DNA of 64,000 nt from Cucumis sativus (lineage: Eukaryota > Streptophyta > Magnoliopsida > Cucurbitales > Cucurbitaceae), in the NCBI RefSeq assembly GCF_000004075.3, contig NC_026660.2, forward strand, positions 17,627,837 through 17,691,836, in the 5' to 3' direction. The first letter of the stretch is position 1; each line of letters starts with the position of its first letter. The notes beneath the pieces are model-generated. The model made no database searches and was not told where the DNA came from. It was given only the letters and a program-made list of their open reading frames with translations. Positions 36,393-48,914 of the stretch are shown piece by piece. A program made the translations under genes and the position numbers.

Positions 36393-38139
36393 AAATATGT
36401 ATATAGCTTTAGTTTTATTCCTTTGGATAAGTGCCAAGAACAATCCGCTGACCAAATAAGAAAACAAATAATGGCATGATTGAATGAAACTGAGTTGAGT
36501 TGGTATTCTCTCTTTTCATTTTTTAGTTTTACTGTCAATTTGTTGAGTATTTTCTTTTTCTTTTTATGATTTATTGAAAATTACAATTTAATAATATATC
36601 TATTATCATTTTATGGTAAATTTAATACTATTCTTGATTTTGGGTATTTGGTAAGAATAATCAAAATTAAAAGAAGATTTACAATTCATGGAAAAAAACT
36701 TATTGAACAATAAAAATTCATTACACATAGTAAGTATAAATATTATTCTTTCTTTTTTTTGTTGTCAAATTTACCATTTTTAACAATTTTTCCTTATTTC
36801 CGTAGTAAACCATGATGCATTGACTGTTCTTTAACAAAAATTACATATTTTAAATCTTTTTCTTAGGAAATTTTAGATTGTTTATCATTGAATCTTGAAA
36901 ATTGAAGAATTGTTCTCCTTTTAAAAATAATTTTTAACAAACTTGACTCGCATTCAAAGAAATAATAACTCTATTAATTTGTCAAATTTTCAAAAATATT
37001 TATTTATGTATATATCAATTGGTCAAAAACAACAGCAACCTTTCAAATAACAAAAGGTTAAACTGTCCTCCCGTTATTCATTGCAAAAAATAAAAATTAA
37101 CAAAAAAAAAAAAAACGTTTCAATTTTAAGAAATTAAATCTTCAAAATTTTCAATCAACATTATAATTATAAAAAAAAAGCGTTACTTATTCAATTTCCT
37201 AACTAATCCTTCTTTACTACCATCTCCTTATTCAACGTTGGAAAAAAGAAAATAAGTATCTGACTTTGGTAACCAATTTATTTTATGTTTTTTTGGGAAA
37301 TTTTCGAAAATGGAAAAGATTTACAAAATATTTACACTCCACCAATAAAATCAACAGTAATAAATTTTATTGTTTAGATGATAAATAGATTGTTTTTTCT
37401 CCCATTTTTTAAAAATATTCCTTCGTATTTTTACAATTTTAATTTTTCAGAAACAAAAAACAAAAACTAATCCATCGTTATTGTATTGTAAGTAATAGAA
37501 AACAATAATATCCTTTAAAAAAATATATTAATTTAAATATAGTTTTAAGTTTGCCTAATTGATGAAGGAAACAAGTGTCCAAATTCAACAAACTTGACAG
37601 AGAAGCAAGTTTTATTTTTGGTTTTTGTTTCTTTGACAAGCAGTTCCTATTTTGTATATCTCCTTTGTATTTAAACATAAAATGAATATTTTAATAAGAA
37701 TTTAATCACAAATTGTATATATGGAGAGTTATTTTTTAAAATTATCAAAGAAAATATTCCATAAATTTTCATTGTCAACTCCAAAATCTAAGATTTGATT
37801 GTTCTCTCAACCATTGGAAAAACAAGTTTGAATACTACCAAGAACAAAGTCTATAGAAGATTATGTAAAGACTATAGGATGTTATTATATCATTGGTATA
37901 ACAAACACTTTTAACATATGACAACTTATACACTGAAGTTAAAATCTGGGATGTTTGATTCTCTATCTTGACGTTGTTATTCTAAAAACATACAAAATGT
38001 AATATTAAGAAAAAAGTTGTAAATGAAGTAATGAGGTTTGTTTTTGTATTCTCTGTATTTTGGTGAACTCTAAATAATTAAAGTAATATACACAAAAAAG
38101 AAAACAATAAGGTAAGAAAATCTACAAAGAAACAACCGA

Positions 38140-39873
38140 TCATAATGACTGCCATGCCATTCTATACCCGTCCGCCGTCTCATACCCGAACCATCTCTGC
38201 GTCAGCAATCTCAACCGATCATCTCTAACCTCACAGAATTTCCTTGGCCACTCCGGCGGCTCCACCGCGGTGTTCCCAAGCCCCGGCGCCCTGTCCTTTG
38301 ACGTTGGATTCGCTGAATTTTTCCAATCCACCACGTACGCAGACACGCGCCGTCGGAACTTCATTCGAAACTCCGGCCACGCTTGGTATTTGTAATGATT
38401 CACTACCGCCTCTTCCACCCGCATCTGTCTCGACTGAAACTCCTTTCTCAATTTAAAATGGTGAATCACATTCAACAACGACCGATCCACGGCTTCCAAT
38501 AAAACAATCGATTTGTGCCTTTCTTCTACTTTTCTCCTGCAATTGTACCCCTGTGTTACTCCTTCCGCCGGATGCGAGATACGATCGGACGGTCCATAGT
38601 CGTTGCACATGACTGTGACCATTCCGATTCCGCTATTCTTCGTCGGAAGTAGAGAGTTCAGCATGTTCTTCGACGGTTTCAATGAGTTTAACCACGAGGG
38701 GGAGAAGACGAATTCGTCGATGTCGACGAACATCATCCATTTGCATGACTTCTTCGAATACTCAACGCTGTGAGAAAATCCAGCCTCTTGCGTTTTAGGC
38801 CAAATCCAGAAAACGATCTCGATGTTGTAACCTTCTTGTTTCAATTCCTTCAAGACGGCGGAAATTTCATCTTCGCTGCCGTTGTCGTATAGAATGAACT
38901 TCTCAACGCCGATTCTCGAGTAGTACATCACCCACTCCCTCAAGAACTTTCCGACGTTGTATACCATCGTACAAGCACAAATCATTGATTGCGCCTCAGT
39001 CTCCACTAAGCCGCCACCATCGCCGCTGCGGCGCGGTGAGTAATAAGCGACGGACGGCACGAGGATGTTTTTCCCTCTCGCGTCGAGAATTTCTAGAGTA
39101 ATTTTGAATTTGTCGTGATCTTCACTGGTCGTTAAATTCGGATGACGGCATCGGAAAACCTCCTGCACGGAGCTGGTAACGGCAGTTCTAATGGCGTCAT
39201 CGCCATCGCCAAACACGCAGTTTAAATCAGTCGGTTGCCGGTTACTTCCTTGACGATTGTTCACGCCTTTGACGAACAGAACGACATCCTCCTCTGTTTC
39301 AAAAGCTTCATAAGCGAAAAAAGTCCACCTCATCAATTCCGGCGCCGGAGAAGAAGAAGACAAAGAAGACGAAAATTCCTTGTCCGGTGATTTGGTTAGC
39401 AACGGTTGAAAAAAGGGCCGGAGACGACGAACGGACTCCGGCATAAGACACTTAAACGTGACCCGACCAGTAAAATCCAAAACCCCAGAAAAATTAGCCG
39501 ATGAAGTAGCATTGTTCTGAAACAAACAGAGAAAGTCCCGAAATGAATCCGGAGAAGAAAGCGGCGTGTCGATTGAAGAAATCAGAAGAACTTCCCAATC
39601 GGGAAGAAGGAGCGAAACCGTCGGAATAGGATCGAGAATGGAAGAGACGTGGCGAGTCCGGTGAGTGAGTTGTTGAGGGAAGTCGAGATTAGTTTCATGG
39701 AGAGCGTAATGAACAACAGAATTAGCAGAACGCGAAGGGAGAAGGTTAGAAGAAGAAGAAGAAATATTTAGATCGGCGCCGAAGAAGAAGACCTTACGGG
39801 AGAATTGAAAGGCGAAGAGAAGAAAGAAGGCAACGGAGAAGATGAGGCCGGTGAAGCGCGGCTTCCGCCGCAT
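38140..39873 (-). CDS. Glycosyltransferase family 92 (DUF23) type II membrane protein
   Basis: This is an intronless frame of 577 residues. The short cytoplasmic N-terminus MRRKPR precedes a single hydrophobic anchor (about residues 8-33), as expected for a Golgi type II membrane enzyme. A Ser-rich stem and an N-terminal lumenal domain follow. The GT92 catalytic domain (about 295-540) shows MICACTMVYNVGKFLREWV, the sugar-binding loop FILYDNGSEDE, and the DxD-type metal/nucleotide-sugar site in FVDIDEFVF (residues 384-386). A C-terminal NHYKYQ region also fits the family. Plant GT92 proteins include the galactan synthases (GALS). This one looks closer to the At1g27200-like group, whose acceptor is not established to my knowledge. 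The start is supported by the anchor directly after Met1 and by a TATA box about 100 bp upstream. Its GC content is clearly higher than its surroundings. Confidence 0.93.
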   Translation of the reverse strand: MRRKPRFTGLIFSVAFFLLFAFQFSRKVFFFGADLNISSSSSNLLPSRSANSVVHYALHETNLDFPQQLTHRTRHVSSILDPIPTVSLLLPDWEVLLISSIDTPLSSPDSFRDFLCLFQNNATSSANFSGVLDFTGRVTFKCLMPESVRRLRPFFQPLLTKSPDKEFSSSLSSSSPAPELMRWTFFAYEAFETEEDVVLFVKGVNNRQGSNRQPTDLNCVFGDGDDAIRTAVTSSVQEVFRCRHPNLTTSEDHDKFKITLEILDARGKNILVPSVAYYSPRRSGDGGGLVETEAQSMICACTMVYNVGKFLREWVMYYSRIGVEKFILYDNGSEDEISAVLKELKQEGYNIEIVFWIWPKTQEAGFSHSVEYSKKSCKWMMFVDIDEFVFSPSWLNSLKPSKNMLNSLLPTKNSGIGMVTVMCNDYGPSDRISHPAEGVTQGYNCRRKVEERHKSIVLLEAVDRSLLNVIHHFKLRKEFQSRQMRVEEAVVNHYKYQAWPEFRMKFRRRVSAYVVDWKNSANPTSKDRAPGLGNTAVEPPEWPRKFCEVRDDRLRLLTQRWFGYETADGYRMAWQSL

Positions 39874-39967
39874 GGTTGTCGGAGGAAATTCAAAGGATAT
39901 GGAGAGGAGTTGGCGGTGATGGGAGTTGCGTCACAGGCGGCGGGGGAGGGGTGGAGTGTGAAGGGGG

Positions 39968-39984
39968 GTTATATATATATATAC
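39968..39984 (-). promoter_or_regulatory. Likely TATA box of the GT92 gene
   Basis: On the minus strand a TATATATATATATAA run lies about 100 bp upstream of the ATG at 39873. It is followed by a C-rich segment (CCCCCCTTCACACTCC) suited to a transcription start near 39940. It is also a short (TA)n repeat, so its length may vary. Confidence 0.5.
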
Positions 39985-42324
39985 ACACACAAATAAAAGA
40001 ATGTGATATACGTGGAAGGTGTTGATTGGTGGTCGTGTTTGCCTGCTGGGTTTCCGTATATTGACTTAACTCACCCACATGGTAATTAAAAATGAAGGGA
40101 TTAAGAAGGAATTAATGTAGGGATTTGAGATAAGTAAACGCTTAACAGATATATAGGGAAAATTTACCCGAATGTTTGCACTAATCACACAATGTTTTTC
40201 CTATTTTGGTTTCTATATTTCTTAATTATTACTGTCATCGTCATCATTTCAAAATTATTTTCTGTTACTACCAATTTTAGTTTTTTTTTTGCCATCTTAA
40301 GTTTAAAAAGGTTAATTCTTAAGTTCAAAATGTTAATTATTTAGTTAGTTTTGTTCCAATTTGATTACTAGCTTTTCAGATTTACTCTTTCTAACCTCTA
40401 GTTAGCATTAAATAATTTTTTTAAAATCTTTATATTAATGTTTATTAGTTAATTTAATAATTACAATAATTATTACCATTTCTCACCACTATTAAAAGAA
40501 TAAATAAACATAGACTAGTGAAAATGAGTGTTTGGAAATTGAAAGGGTAGAAAGAAAATTAAATTTTCAATAATAATTAAAAGTAGCATTTTATTTATTG
40601 AACAAAAAGTAAATCCAAAATTTAAATAACTTTATCTTAATTACATTTGCTTTTATGTTTATTTTAATAAAATTGTTTGATACAAACCTAACATACATGC
40701 GACTTTTAAATTTGTTCATTATCTTTTTTTAATTAATGGATGTCTATCTTAATTCCTTAATTAATAGACAAATAATTGAGTCCTAAAGCTTACCTATAAT
40801 ATTATATTATTGCATTGGAGATTATTAGATTATGATTATGGGTTTAGGTTTGAAGACTAAATAAAATAGTTTAGAGACTAAAATGTAATATAATTAAAAC
40901 CTTATGGTTTACTAGTTATTTATTAACTTATAAATATTTCACTCTTTCATGAATAATAATTGATAATATAAATTTATGGAAGTTTTGAACCCAAACCAAA
41001 TTTCTTTAAATAGGTTATGAAAAGTTTTTAATTACAAGTTTGGTTTAAGTTTTTTAGTTTTAAAAAGTTTCTAACAAATATTAAGAAAATCTTTATAATA
41101 ATCATTTTAAATTCTAATAACAACAACAAGTTTTAGTTTTTAAAACGTTAAAGTTTGGTTTATGAAAACATTGATAAAATAATTTATGAATAAAAAAACA
41201 AAACAAAATGATAATCAAACCAAACTATAATATAAGTTTTCACATATACTCATTTATTATTTTAATGTTCATGTAAAACATTGATTGTGCTATTAAATTT
41301 ATAAGAAAGCCGGCTTTCAATATGTTTAGACACATATGGTAATATAAACATTAAACTTAACCGAATCCAGGAGTAGAGCCATGTGAGAGCAAGGATACGT
41401 ACGTGTCACACATCTAGTAAAATGAAGTTTTGGCAAAATAATCATGCAGTCTCATTCTATCCGTAATTGCACATTCTACTACTAATACACATTTTAAAAT
41501 CTTAGAACTATATATAGAAATATATTTAGAAGTAAATGAGCTAAACTTTTAATCATATATATATATAAAATAATTGTACCCCAAACGTTAAGTTCTAGCT
41601 CCGTCACTCATCAAATCAAGAATGAAAAAGACTTATTATCAATAATCAAAATTAAAAGTCGCACAACTTGTTAATCACTTTCTAGAATAGGATCGAAAGA
41701 CTATACTTTTTTTTCTATTCGATTAACTTTGTTTAATAAATTCTAGCTCATGGTAGAAACTTTATACTATATATATATATATAGGGAATATTAGGGTAAG
41801 GAATGGAGTTTGAGTTATGGTTATAAATTTAGGAAACGTAGAAAAGAAATAGAGTAAATAAGAAAAGGGTAGAAGTTAAACTAAAATGAAGAAGAGATTA
41901 TATTAAACAAGAAAAGTAGATATTGAGAGAAAGGAACAAATGGAATAACGTGAGGAATGGACAAAGTTGACTTGTAAAGTTTAAGCCTCAAGGAGGAGGA
42001 AGAAGAAGATAAGGGAAGTTAGCTAGAATGGGAATAATAACATTAACTTGGTCACAACACAACACTGAAGATCACAAGCCAGCCCATCTGTTTGGACTAA
42101 ATGGAATTTTTTTAATTAGACCATTAACAATTTTTAGAGTAGAAGAGTTAAGATTTAGAATAACATTGTTTGAAAATGGTGAAGAGAGGAAGGTGAGGAT
42201 AATTGGTGGAATAGAGGGGTTGAAGAAGGAGTTGAACAATAAGGGGAAAAGGTTCAAAATTGAAATGATAATGTATTGTTACTTGATTTTAGTTTAGGGT
42301 AAGGGTATTGTATTGTCTTATTGT

Positions 42325-42392
42325 TTAGGTTGATAGCTGTACAACGTATAGAAAGGATTTAGGTTGATAGCTGTACAACGTATAGAAAGGAT
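42325..42392. repeat. Perfect 34 bp tandem duplication
   Basis: The unit TTGATAGCTGTACAACGTAT (plus AGAAAGGATTTAGG) occurs twice in direct succession without mismatch. This suggests a recent replication-slippage or repair event. Confidence 0.9.
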
Positions 42393-45300
42393 GATCATAT
42401 GTCTTAATAATTCAATTTAATAAACAATACAATTGTGTTTTTAATATTTTTATATCATCATTATTTTTAGAAGTCAAATGTGATGGATACCTATTTAAAT
42501 TCTCAAAATGAGTATCACTGAATAATATTTGTACAATTAAAAAATGTTAAAAGTTACATTTATGATTCTCGTTCATATATATATATATATACATATATAT
42601 GGATAGCAGTTTATTTCAAAATTATTCTTTTTTTTCTTCTTTAGCCAAATTTAAACACACAAAACAAAAATTTTAAGCTTTTAGGGTAACAATTTCAGTT
42701 TTTTGTTTTTGTTTTTTCTTTTAAAATTTTTTGTTTGTTTATTAAAAGCAAAAAGCATTTATGGTAATTGGTTTTTTTTTTGTTTTTGAAAAACAAATTA
42801 AAGTGTATTTTTTAAAATCTTGTTTTTTTTTTTTCAATATTTCTTTGTAATTTTGAAAATAAATTTGTTTGTTAAAAAATTATAAAGTGAATTAGTTATC
42901 CAAACATGATTGTTTTTAAAATTTAATTTCAAAGAACAAATGTGTTATCAAATAAATTCTTAATATTTAAAATTGAGCTTGAATTTTTTTAAAACACTCC
43001 TAAAATTATGATTACGAGGAAGTAACGTCTATGATTGTGCTATCTTCATTCGTAGCTAGTTTTTAAAGATTTGGCCACATATACTCTAAATTCCTATACT
43101 AAACAAAACAATATATTTGTAAATAAAGCAAAATAATCCAAATTTTTGTTAGTGAATATTAAAAATAGAACAAAAATATTTTTTAGGCAAATCTTTGGTC
43201 TTCATAACAATCTCAAAAAAAAATATATTAAAAATTGTTTGACTCAATCATATGTTAATATTGTTAAACATATGAAACAAGAGATTATCAGTGATAGCTT
43301 TTGAACATGTGTCAAGTGACTATTGTTAGAGAGTAATTGAAAATATTTTTAATTTCACACAAACTCATCAATATAATATTGTATCAAACGCTTTGAAAAA
43401 GAACAAAGAAAAAAAGAGAATAAATAAGCTTTGGAAGCAAGTTGTGACGGTTGCTTCCTTCTCCTCCGTTGATGGGTATATGACAATGTCCTAAACGCAT
43501 TAATTAAAAGTTTTAATCGTTGTGTTCATTTTGTAATAGATAATTTTCTATATAGTCTTCCTTTATTTATGTATTAATTTAATATACAAAATGCAAAAAA
43601 GAAAGAAAAAAAATATAATGTAGAATAGAAATATATTGGGTTAGAATGATTAGATTTTACATAAAGTTTTGCATAGTTCTCTATAGAATAGCTTTATGTC
43701 CTCCTCAAGAAATCAAATTCTTCTTGTGTTTTCCATATGCCTTGATTGTGTATTGAGATTCAACTCACGTGATTAACCTTTATATATATAATCTTCCATA
43801 CTCTTCATATATAATTCCTCTACTTCCACACAACCTCACCTCTTAGATTTATAAAATTCAAAAGACTAAGGAAAGATGACAAATAATGTTAATATTTAAA
43901 TTGAGTGAATTTAGTTAAGAACAGAACAAGAGCGGTTCTTAAGTAACTCAATCATACATTTAAAAATATGGTTATATATATAAAAATAAAACATAAAAAC
44001 GACTAGTTTAACTTTTACTTTAATGGTTTAATTTTGGTTGCGAGAATGATATAATATTCATGGTTTCAGTTATTGATATGGAATTTCTCACTTTCACGTT
44101 TTAATTATATTTATACATTTAGTAATATTTATATTTAACTTTTACATACATGTATTTTTTTTAACAAATTTGGTTGAAGATTCAATTTAAAATCTACAAA
44201 AACAAAACTTTGGTTGGAAAAAGTGCATTTAAATGCAAAATTAAAATTATCGATTATAATATTTAAACAATCATCGTCTTACATATAATTAATTTGATAT
44301 CGAGAGATTGTCTAGATGATTGAGTCATGTTTATAGATATAATTTATCACAACATTTAGAAGAACAATTATTCCTTAACACAACCTCATCACAATCCTAG
44401 CTAGCTACTAAAAAGTATTGTTTGCTCGACTAACCAACTTAATTATTTTTATGCCAATAATATATATATATTTGCATGCATGAAGTTGCCTCATGGTTGG
44501 CCATCATTTCTACATAAAGATTTATTTTCTCTATTAACAAATAACAAATAACAAAAAAACCATAAAATTAAGATTTGTTTTCTAAAAGATTTTTTTTTTT
44601 TTTGCAAAACTAGAGATATGTTCTCACCAAAAGCGAATGTATAATTTTTTCAAAAAATAGGATGACATTTCATTAGTTGCAAATATAATAGAATCCAAAA
44701 AAAAAACAACGGTGGAAGAACTAATTTAAGATGAATTATTAAATCAAATATATCGATAATTAGTAACAAAGTGATTAAATAAAAAGATAAATATTAATAT
44801 CAATTACACAAAGATAGGTTTGACATTAAACGTTAATTCAACAGTATTGAACTTGCATCATAATTCAATTAATACTAATACGTGAATATAAAGTTCAACG
44901 ATTTCGATTCTCCTCGTGAAAGGTTAAGTAACCTTGATTCTTTTATCGTTATTTTTTTCAATATTTTATGTTATAAATTTGGATCATAACAACTGTTTCC
45001 TCTTTGAAGAAATCAACAAACATGACCTTACAATTTAATTCTTCCTATAATATTTTGATAAGACAAATAAATTATTATTGTAAAAGTTGGCGTAGGAAAT
45101 CAATCAATAATTTCCTGAAACCCAATCATATTCTCCACACATTCCTTAATTTATTTTATATTTGTTTTGATTTTTTTTAGAGAAAGTTGTAATCAAATTA
45201 AAGTATAGCCTTCACATGTGATCGTGGAAAACAAATTCCACCTTCATCATCTTCCTTTTATTCTACAATCTGTCACGTTTGATATTTCAACTTGGATTTG

Positions 45301-46071
45301 AAATTTTTAGAATCTTATCATAAGTCAATATTTTTCTTAGCTTAGCAGAAAATATATTCAACAAAATATATTTCTGATTAATTTATTTTAAAGAATAGTT
45401 TATACGTTTAAGGAAATGCATTCCTCTCATCTTCCTCACCCTCTCCATTTTAGCCTCCAGAGGATTTTTTTTTTCTTCTCTGCTTTCTTCCTGTCATTTT
45501 CTGTTCCATTGGGTGTGGAAGACTGGTAGGAGAAATGAACATTTCAAGCAATGATCATAATTTGGTATATGAACTGAAAGAGAATGAGAAATGGTGAAAG
45601 CTGAAAAGTAAAGTGGGGGAGGAAATAACCAGTCGTGTCACCAAACTTGATAACTTTATATACCTTAAAAAATATAATCTATACTTTATATATTTTTGTT
45701 AGGTAAGTAATGGTTAACCCAACTCTAAATACCTATTTAATTTATCATTAACAATGTAAATTTCCATATATGTTTTCCTTCTTCTATACATAATTTTGTT
45801 TTGGGTTCTTCTAAGCAGAATAATAATAATTAATAGAAAAAACTATTACATTTTATGAAGAAAAAAAAATCACTAAAAAAAGCAAAAGTTTATTTAAGTT
45901 GAATTTCCTGCTAAGGGTAAATATTTTGCACACTTTTCCAATTTTTGCAATCTTTGTTTCTTTTCCACACACGATATCTAAATGTGGTTGTAAGGTCAAA
46001 ATTAAGTAATAAAATTATACCATTCATCATCAGCAAAAGAACTATATTAATTATCAATTAATTATAGGTTA

Positions 46072-46265
46072 GGATATGCTTGGATTACATTTTCAAGTGT
46101 TTAATTTATAAAATAAGTTATTTTTCAAAAAATAAAGTCTTTAGAAACCACTCAAAATATAATTTTAAGTATATTTAAAATAAATTTTAGAAAAAATAGT
46201 TTAAACTCAAATATGAATTTATTGAAAAATATTTTTTTCTTAATTTAATTCAAACGTACTCGTAG
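46072..46265. mobile_element. MITE-like insertion, copy 2
   Basis: Runs GCTTGGATTACATTTTCAAG ... CTTAATTTAATTCAAACGTA. It aligns along nearly its whole length with 25350-25520, with an extra block near AAACTCAAATATGAATTTATT. The ends form imperfect inverted repeats. No coding capacity. Confidence 0.55.
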
Positions 46266-47639
46266 TTTTTTAATAAAATAAAAATGGTAAATTAAACATT
46301 CTGCTGGATCCACATTTGAGTTATTACATCAAATAAATAAACACTTTAAACTGATCACTTAATTAACCGACGCATTGGATCATCAAATTGTGAGTTCTTC
46401 ATAACAATTTTAAAAAAAAGACAAGGCTAGAGTGAATATTTACCATTAACTATTTGGTGAGTTCTACTCTCTCCTCGTTGACCTTGAATTATTTGTATGA
46501 ACTAGTTAGAAGATCGTATTAATAAACTAACACAAAATTAGTTTTTCGTTATTCATTAATTATAGGTTATTTCACTGAAGATTTAGAGTTGTACTAGTAA
46601 GTAATCTTGAACCTAATCATTACGTGCAAGTTGATTATTCACAAGTTGTTCGTAATTAAAATTAGGTTAAAAGTTCATTTTAACCCTATAATAATTAATA
46701 ATTTGTTTATGGTCCAATCTAATAATAAACTAAGTCTGCTCCCAAAGTTAGTAAGATGGTAAGAACCTCATTTTACTGCTATAGTATGGTTATTGAATAA
46801 TCGGCTACAAAGACTTGTTTTCAATTCGCTTGTGCAAATATTCGAAGGTAATACTAAGGGAGCAACGCCAAATATATAACAATCCTTGCACATTGTGTAT
46901 TGGACGAAATCGATCAATGCCGGGCAAGGATAAACAATGTATAGGGTTTCAAGAAACATATCATGATCATGATGTGGTAAGGCAAGTGCCTAACTACCAT
47001 GACATGTGGGTGTTTGCTTTTTTTTTGTAGCTAACTTTGTGTTATTAATTAATGGTATTCTCTCAACTGTAGGGAAAATGAAAAGGATAATACATCGTTT
47101 GTCAAATGTACTAATTACTTTTTGAGTTTAGTTTTCATTAGGTTTTTAAAATGTAACATTTCTATTCTTTGCTAAATTATTAACATAGAACATAATTAAA
47201 TAATTCAAGTCCTAAAATCTTTTGGTGCTTCTATTATTTTCTTTGTTATTGTTAGAGTTAATATATCTTACTAAACTATGGAACTTGTGCTATATAACAA
47301 TAAGAGTATTTATTATCATTATTATTATTTTAGTTTAAAAGTATTTTTAAAACTTTTGAAAATATTAAAATACTTTCAAAAGTTTAACATGTTAATAGTC
47401 AAATACATTTGTGTGTTTAATTAGTACTTATTAGTTTAGTATGTTTTAAGGGGGAATTTGTTTTTTAAAATTTTGTGTGATATTTTGAAATTTTATGTTT
47501 TAATAACTTTAAATTTTGGTCGATCAGAAAATTGATGTAAAATTTAGGTCAACGAAAATACTTCAACTTTTTTAAGTTCAAGTATTTACGAGACTTCTCA
47601 ATAATTAAAGGGTACTTTTGAAACAAAAAAATTTAAGGG

Positions 47640-47770
47640 ATAATTTGTTTTACTCGCATCCTCAATTCTCATGAAGTGGGCATCTCGACTATCATATTAT
47701 TTTGTTGAACTCAAAACCTTGTGGCTAATAGGATAATGAGATGTTAGTTGAGCTAAGTTTTTGTTGACTA
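47640..47770 (-). repeat. Possible tRNA-derived SINE remnant
   Basis: The minus strand reads TTAGCTCAACTAACATCTCA, which resembles a pol III A box (TRGCNNAGYNGG). About 30 bp later AGGTTTTGAGTTCAAC resembles a B box. No tRNA cloverleaf folds by eye. This is weak and needs a family alignment. Confidence 0.3.
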
Positions 47771-48914
47771 AAAAAATATATGATCAAAACCATCATTTGT
47801 GTCCAAATCTTTAAAAACTAGCCAAGAATTCGTAGTAGTATAAGATGTCTCAACATCTAGAGATTATTGGGCATTCTATAGGGTATCTCAAGAGTTTTGG
47901 ATGGTAAGATCTTTCTAAGTTTCTTAAGTTTTCATTTACTATTTTTGTAATTTTTTTTCTTTCACAGACATATTGATCTTTATTTGTAGTATATAATTAA
48001 AACAGAGAAATTTATATGAGTATAAGAAAATAAAAACTATTTACCTAAAAAATATGAATACTTTGAGCTTGGATTAAATTATAATTTTGTTATGGAACGT
48101 AAATAGTTTGTCGATTATTTCATTTTAAAAAATTCTCCATTAAAATAAGAACTCAATCCTATATATCACTTTTTATTATATCATCACATATTTAAATTTA
48201 AACAACATATAAATTAAAAATGATATAAATGGTAATAATTTAGAAAAAAACAAATATGTTATAAGCTCAAATCATATAAAATGATTAAATAGTGGTAAGG
48301 CGATTATTGAAACATAATATAAATTTACTTGTACCAAAGATGATGATAAAAACATTTTCCAAATACCTACAAAAGTTTCCTATTAAACATACTAGAGTTA
48401 CACGAACTTAACGATTTCGTATATTTATAAATAATTCGAGTATCTAAGATTTTGATTATCTTATATTTTCAAAAAAAAAAAAAAAACAAATAAACACTTT
48501 CTAACAATTTTCATTAAAAAATTTGAACCGTTGGGATATTTTTAATAAGTTTTAAAAGTTGAGGTAAAATTTATATTTGAATCTCTAATTTGTAAGATTG
48601 TGTGTTTTGGAATGGTGTAGCAAAGTTATACCAAAAATTTCGAAAAAACAAATTTGAGATACAGAGTTTAGGCCCAAACATTTTTATAAAATGAAAATTC
48701 GGATGTGTTAAATTGAGTACTTATTCTCTTTCCCATTTATTTTCTCCGCCATTTTTCTTTTTCCCCCATATTCCTCCTCTCCTCTTCCTGGACCGGCGAG
48801 AAGGGTAAAATCCCCGCCGCATTGGACCTCCATCGCCGACGATAGACTATTTCGAAACCTCAGTCTGCCGATTCCTGAGATTTTCGAATCTGGGCTGTAA
48901 GGGTCGGTTATTGC

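Larger units (their letters stand above)
32906..38139. other. AT-rich gene desert, part 2
   Basis: No gene is supported. A somewhat less AT-rich stretch at 33650-34110 has an 89-codon frame without family resemblance. About 34270-34610 looks like a dispersed element: GCGGGGATGGAAAATGGG and CTCGTCTCACCCCATCCCATG flank a (TA)n run. Further (TA)n runs occur at 36357-36389. The remainder is A/T homopolymer-rich. Confidence 0.5.
40090..48700. other. AT-rich gene desert between the GT92 and PPR genes
   Basis: No gene is supported. It holds (TA)n runs (41768-41784, 42577-42600), a 34 bp tandem duplication (42325-42392), a MITE-like element (46072-46265), a T/A-rich dispersed repeat at about 42640-42960, and a tRNA-like minus-strand segment at about 47690-47760. 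A purine-rich strip at 41785-42300 includes an 89-codon frame (42028-42297) with no family resemblance. A less AT-rich patch at 46790-47030 has short frames on both strands that I cannot assign. Confidence 0.5.

Noticed and set aside
38244..38456. 70-codon plus-strand frame
   Set aside because: Antisense shadow of the GC-richer GT92 coding sequence.
46768..47030. Overlapping frames on both strands (63 and 71 codons)
   Set aside because: Opposite-strand frames over the same less AT-rich patch; neither shows a recognisable motif.
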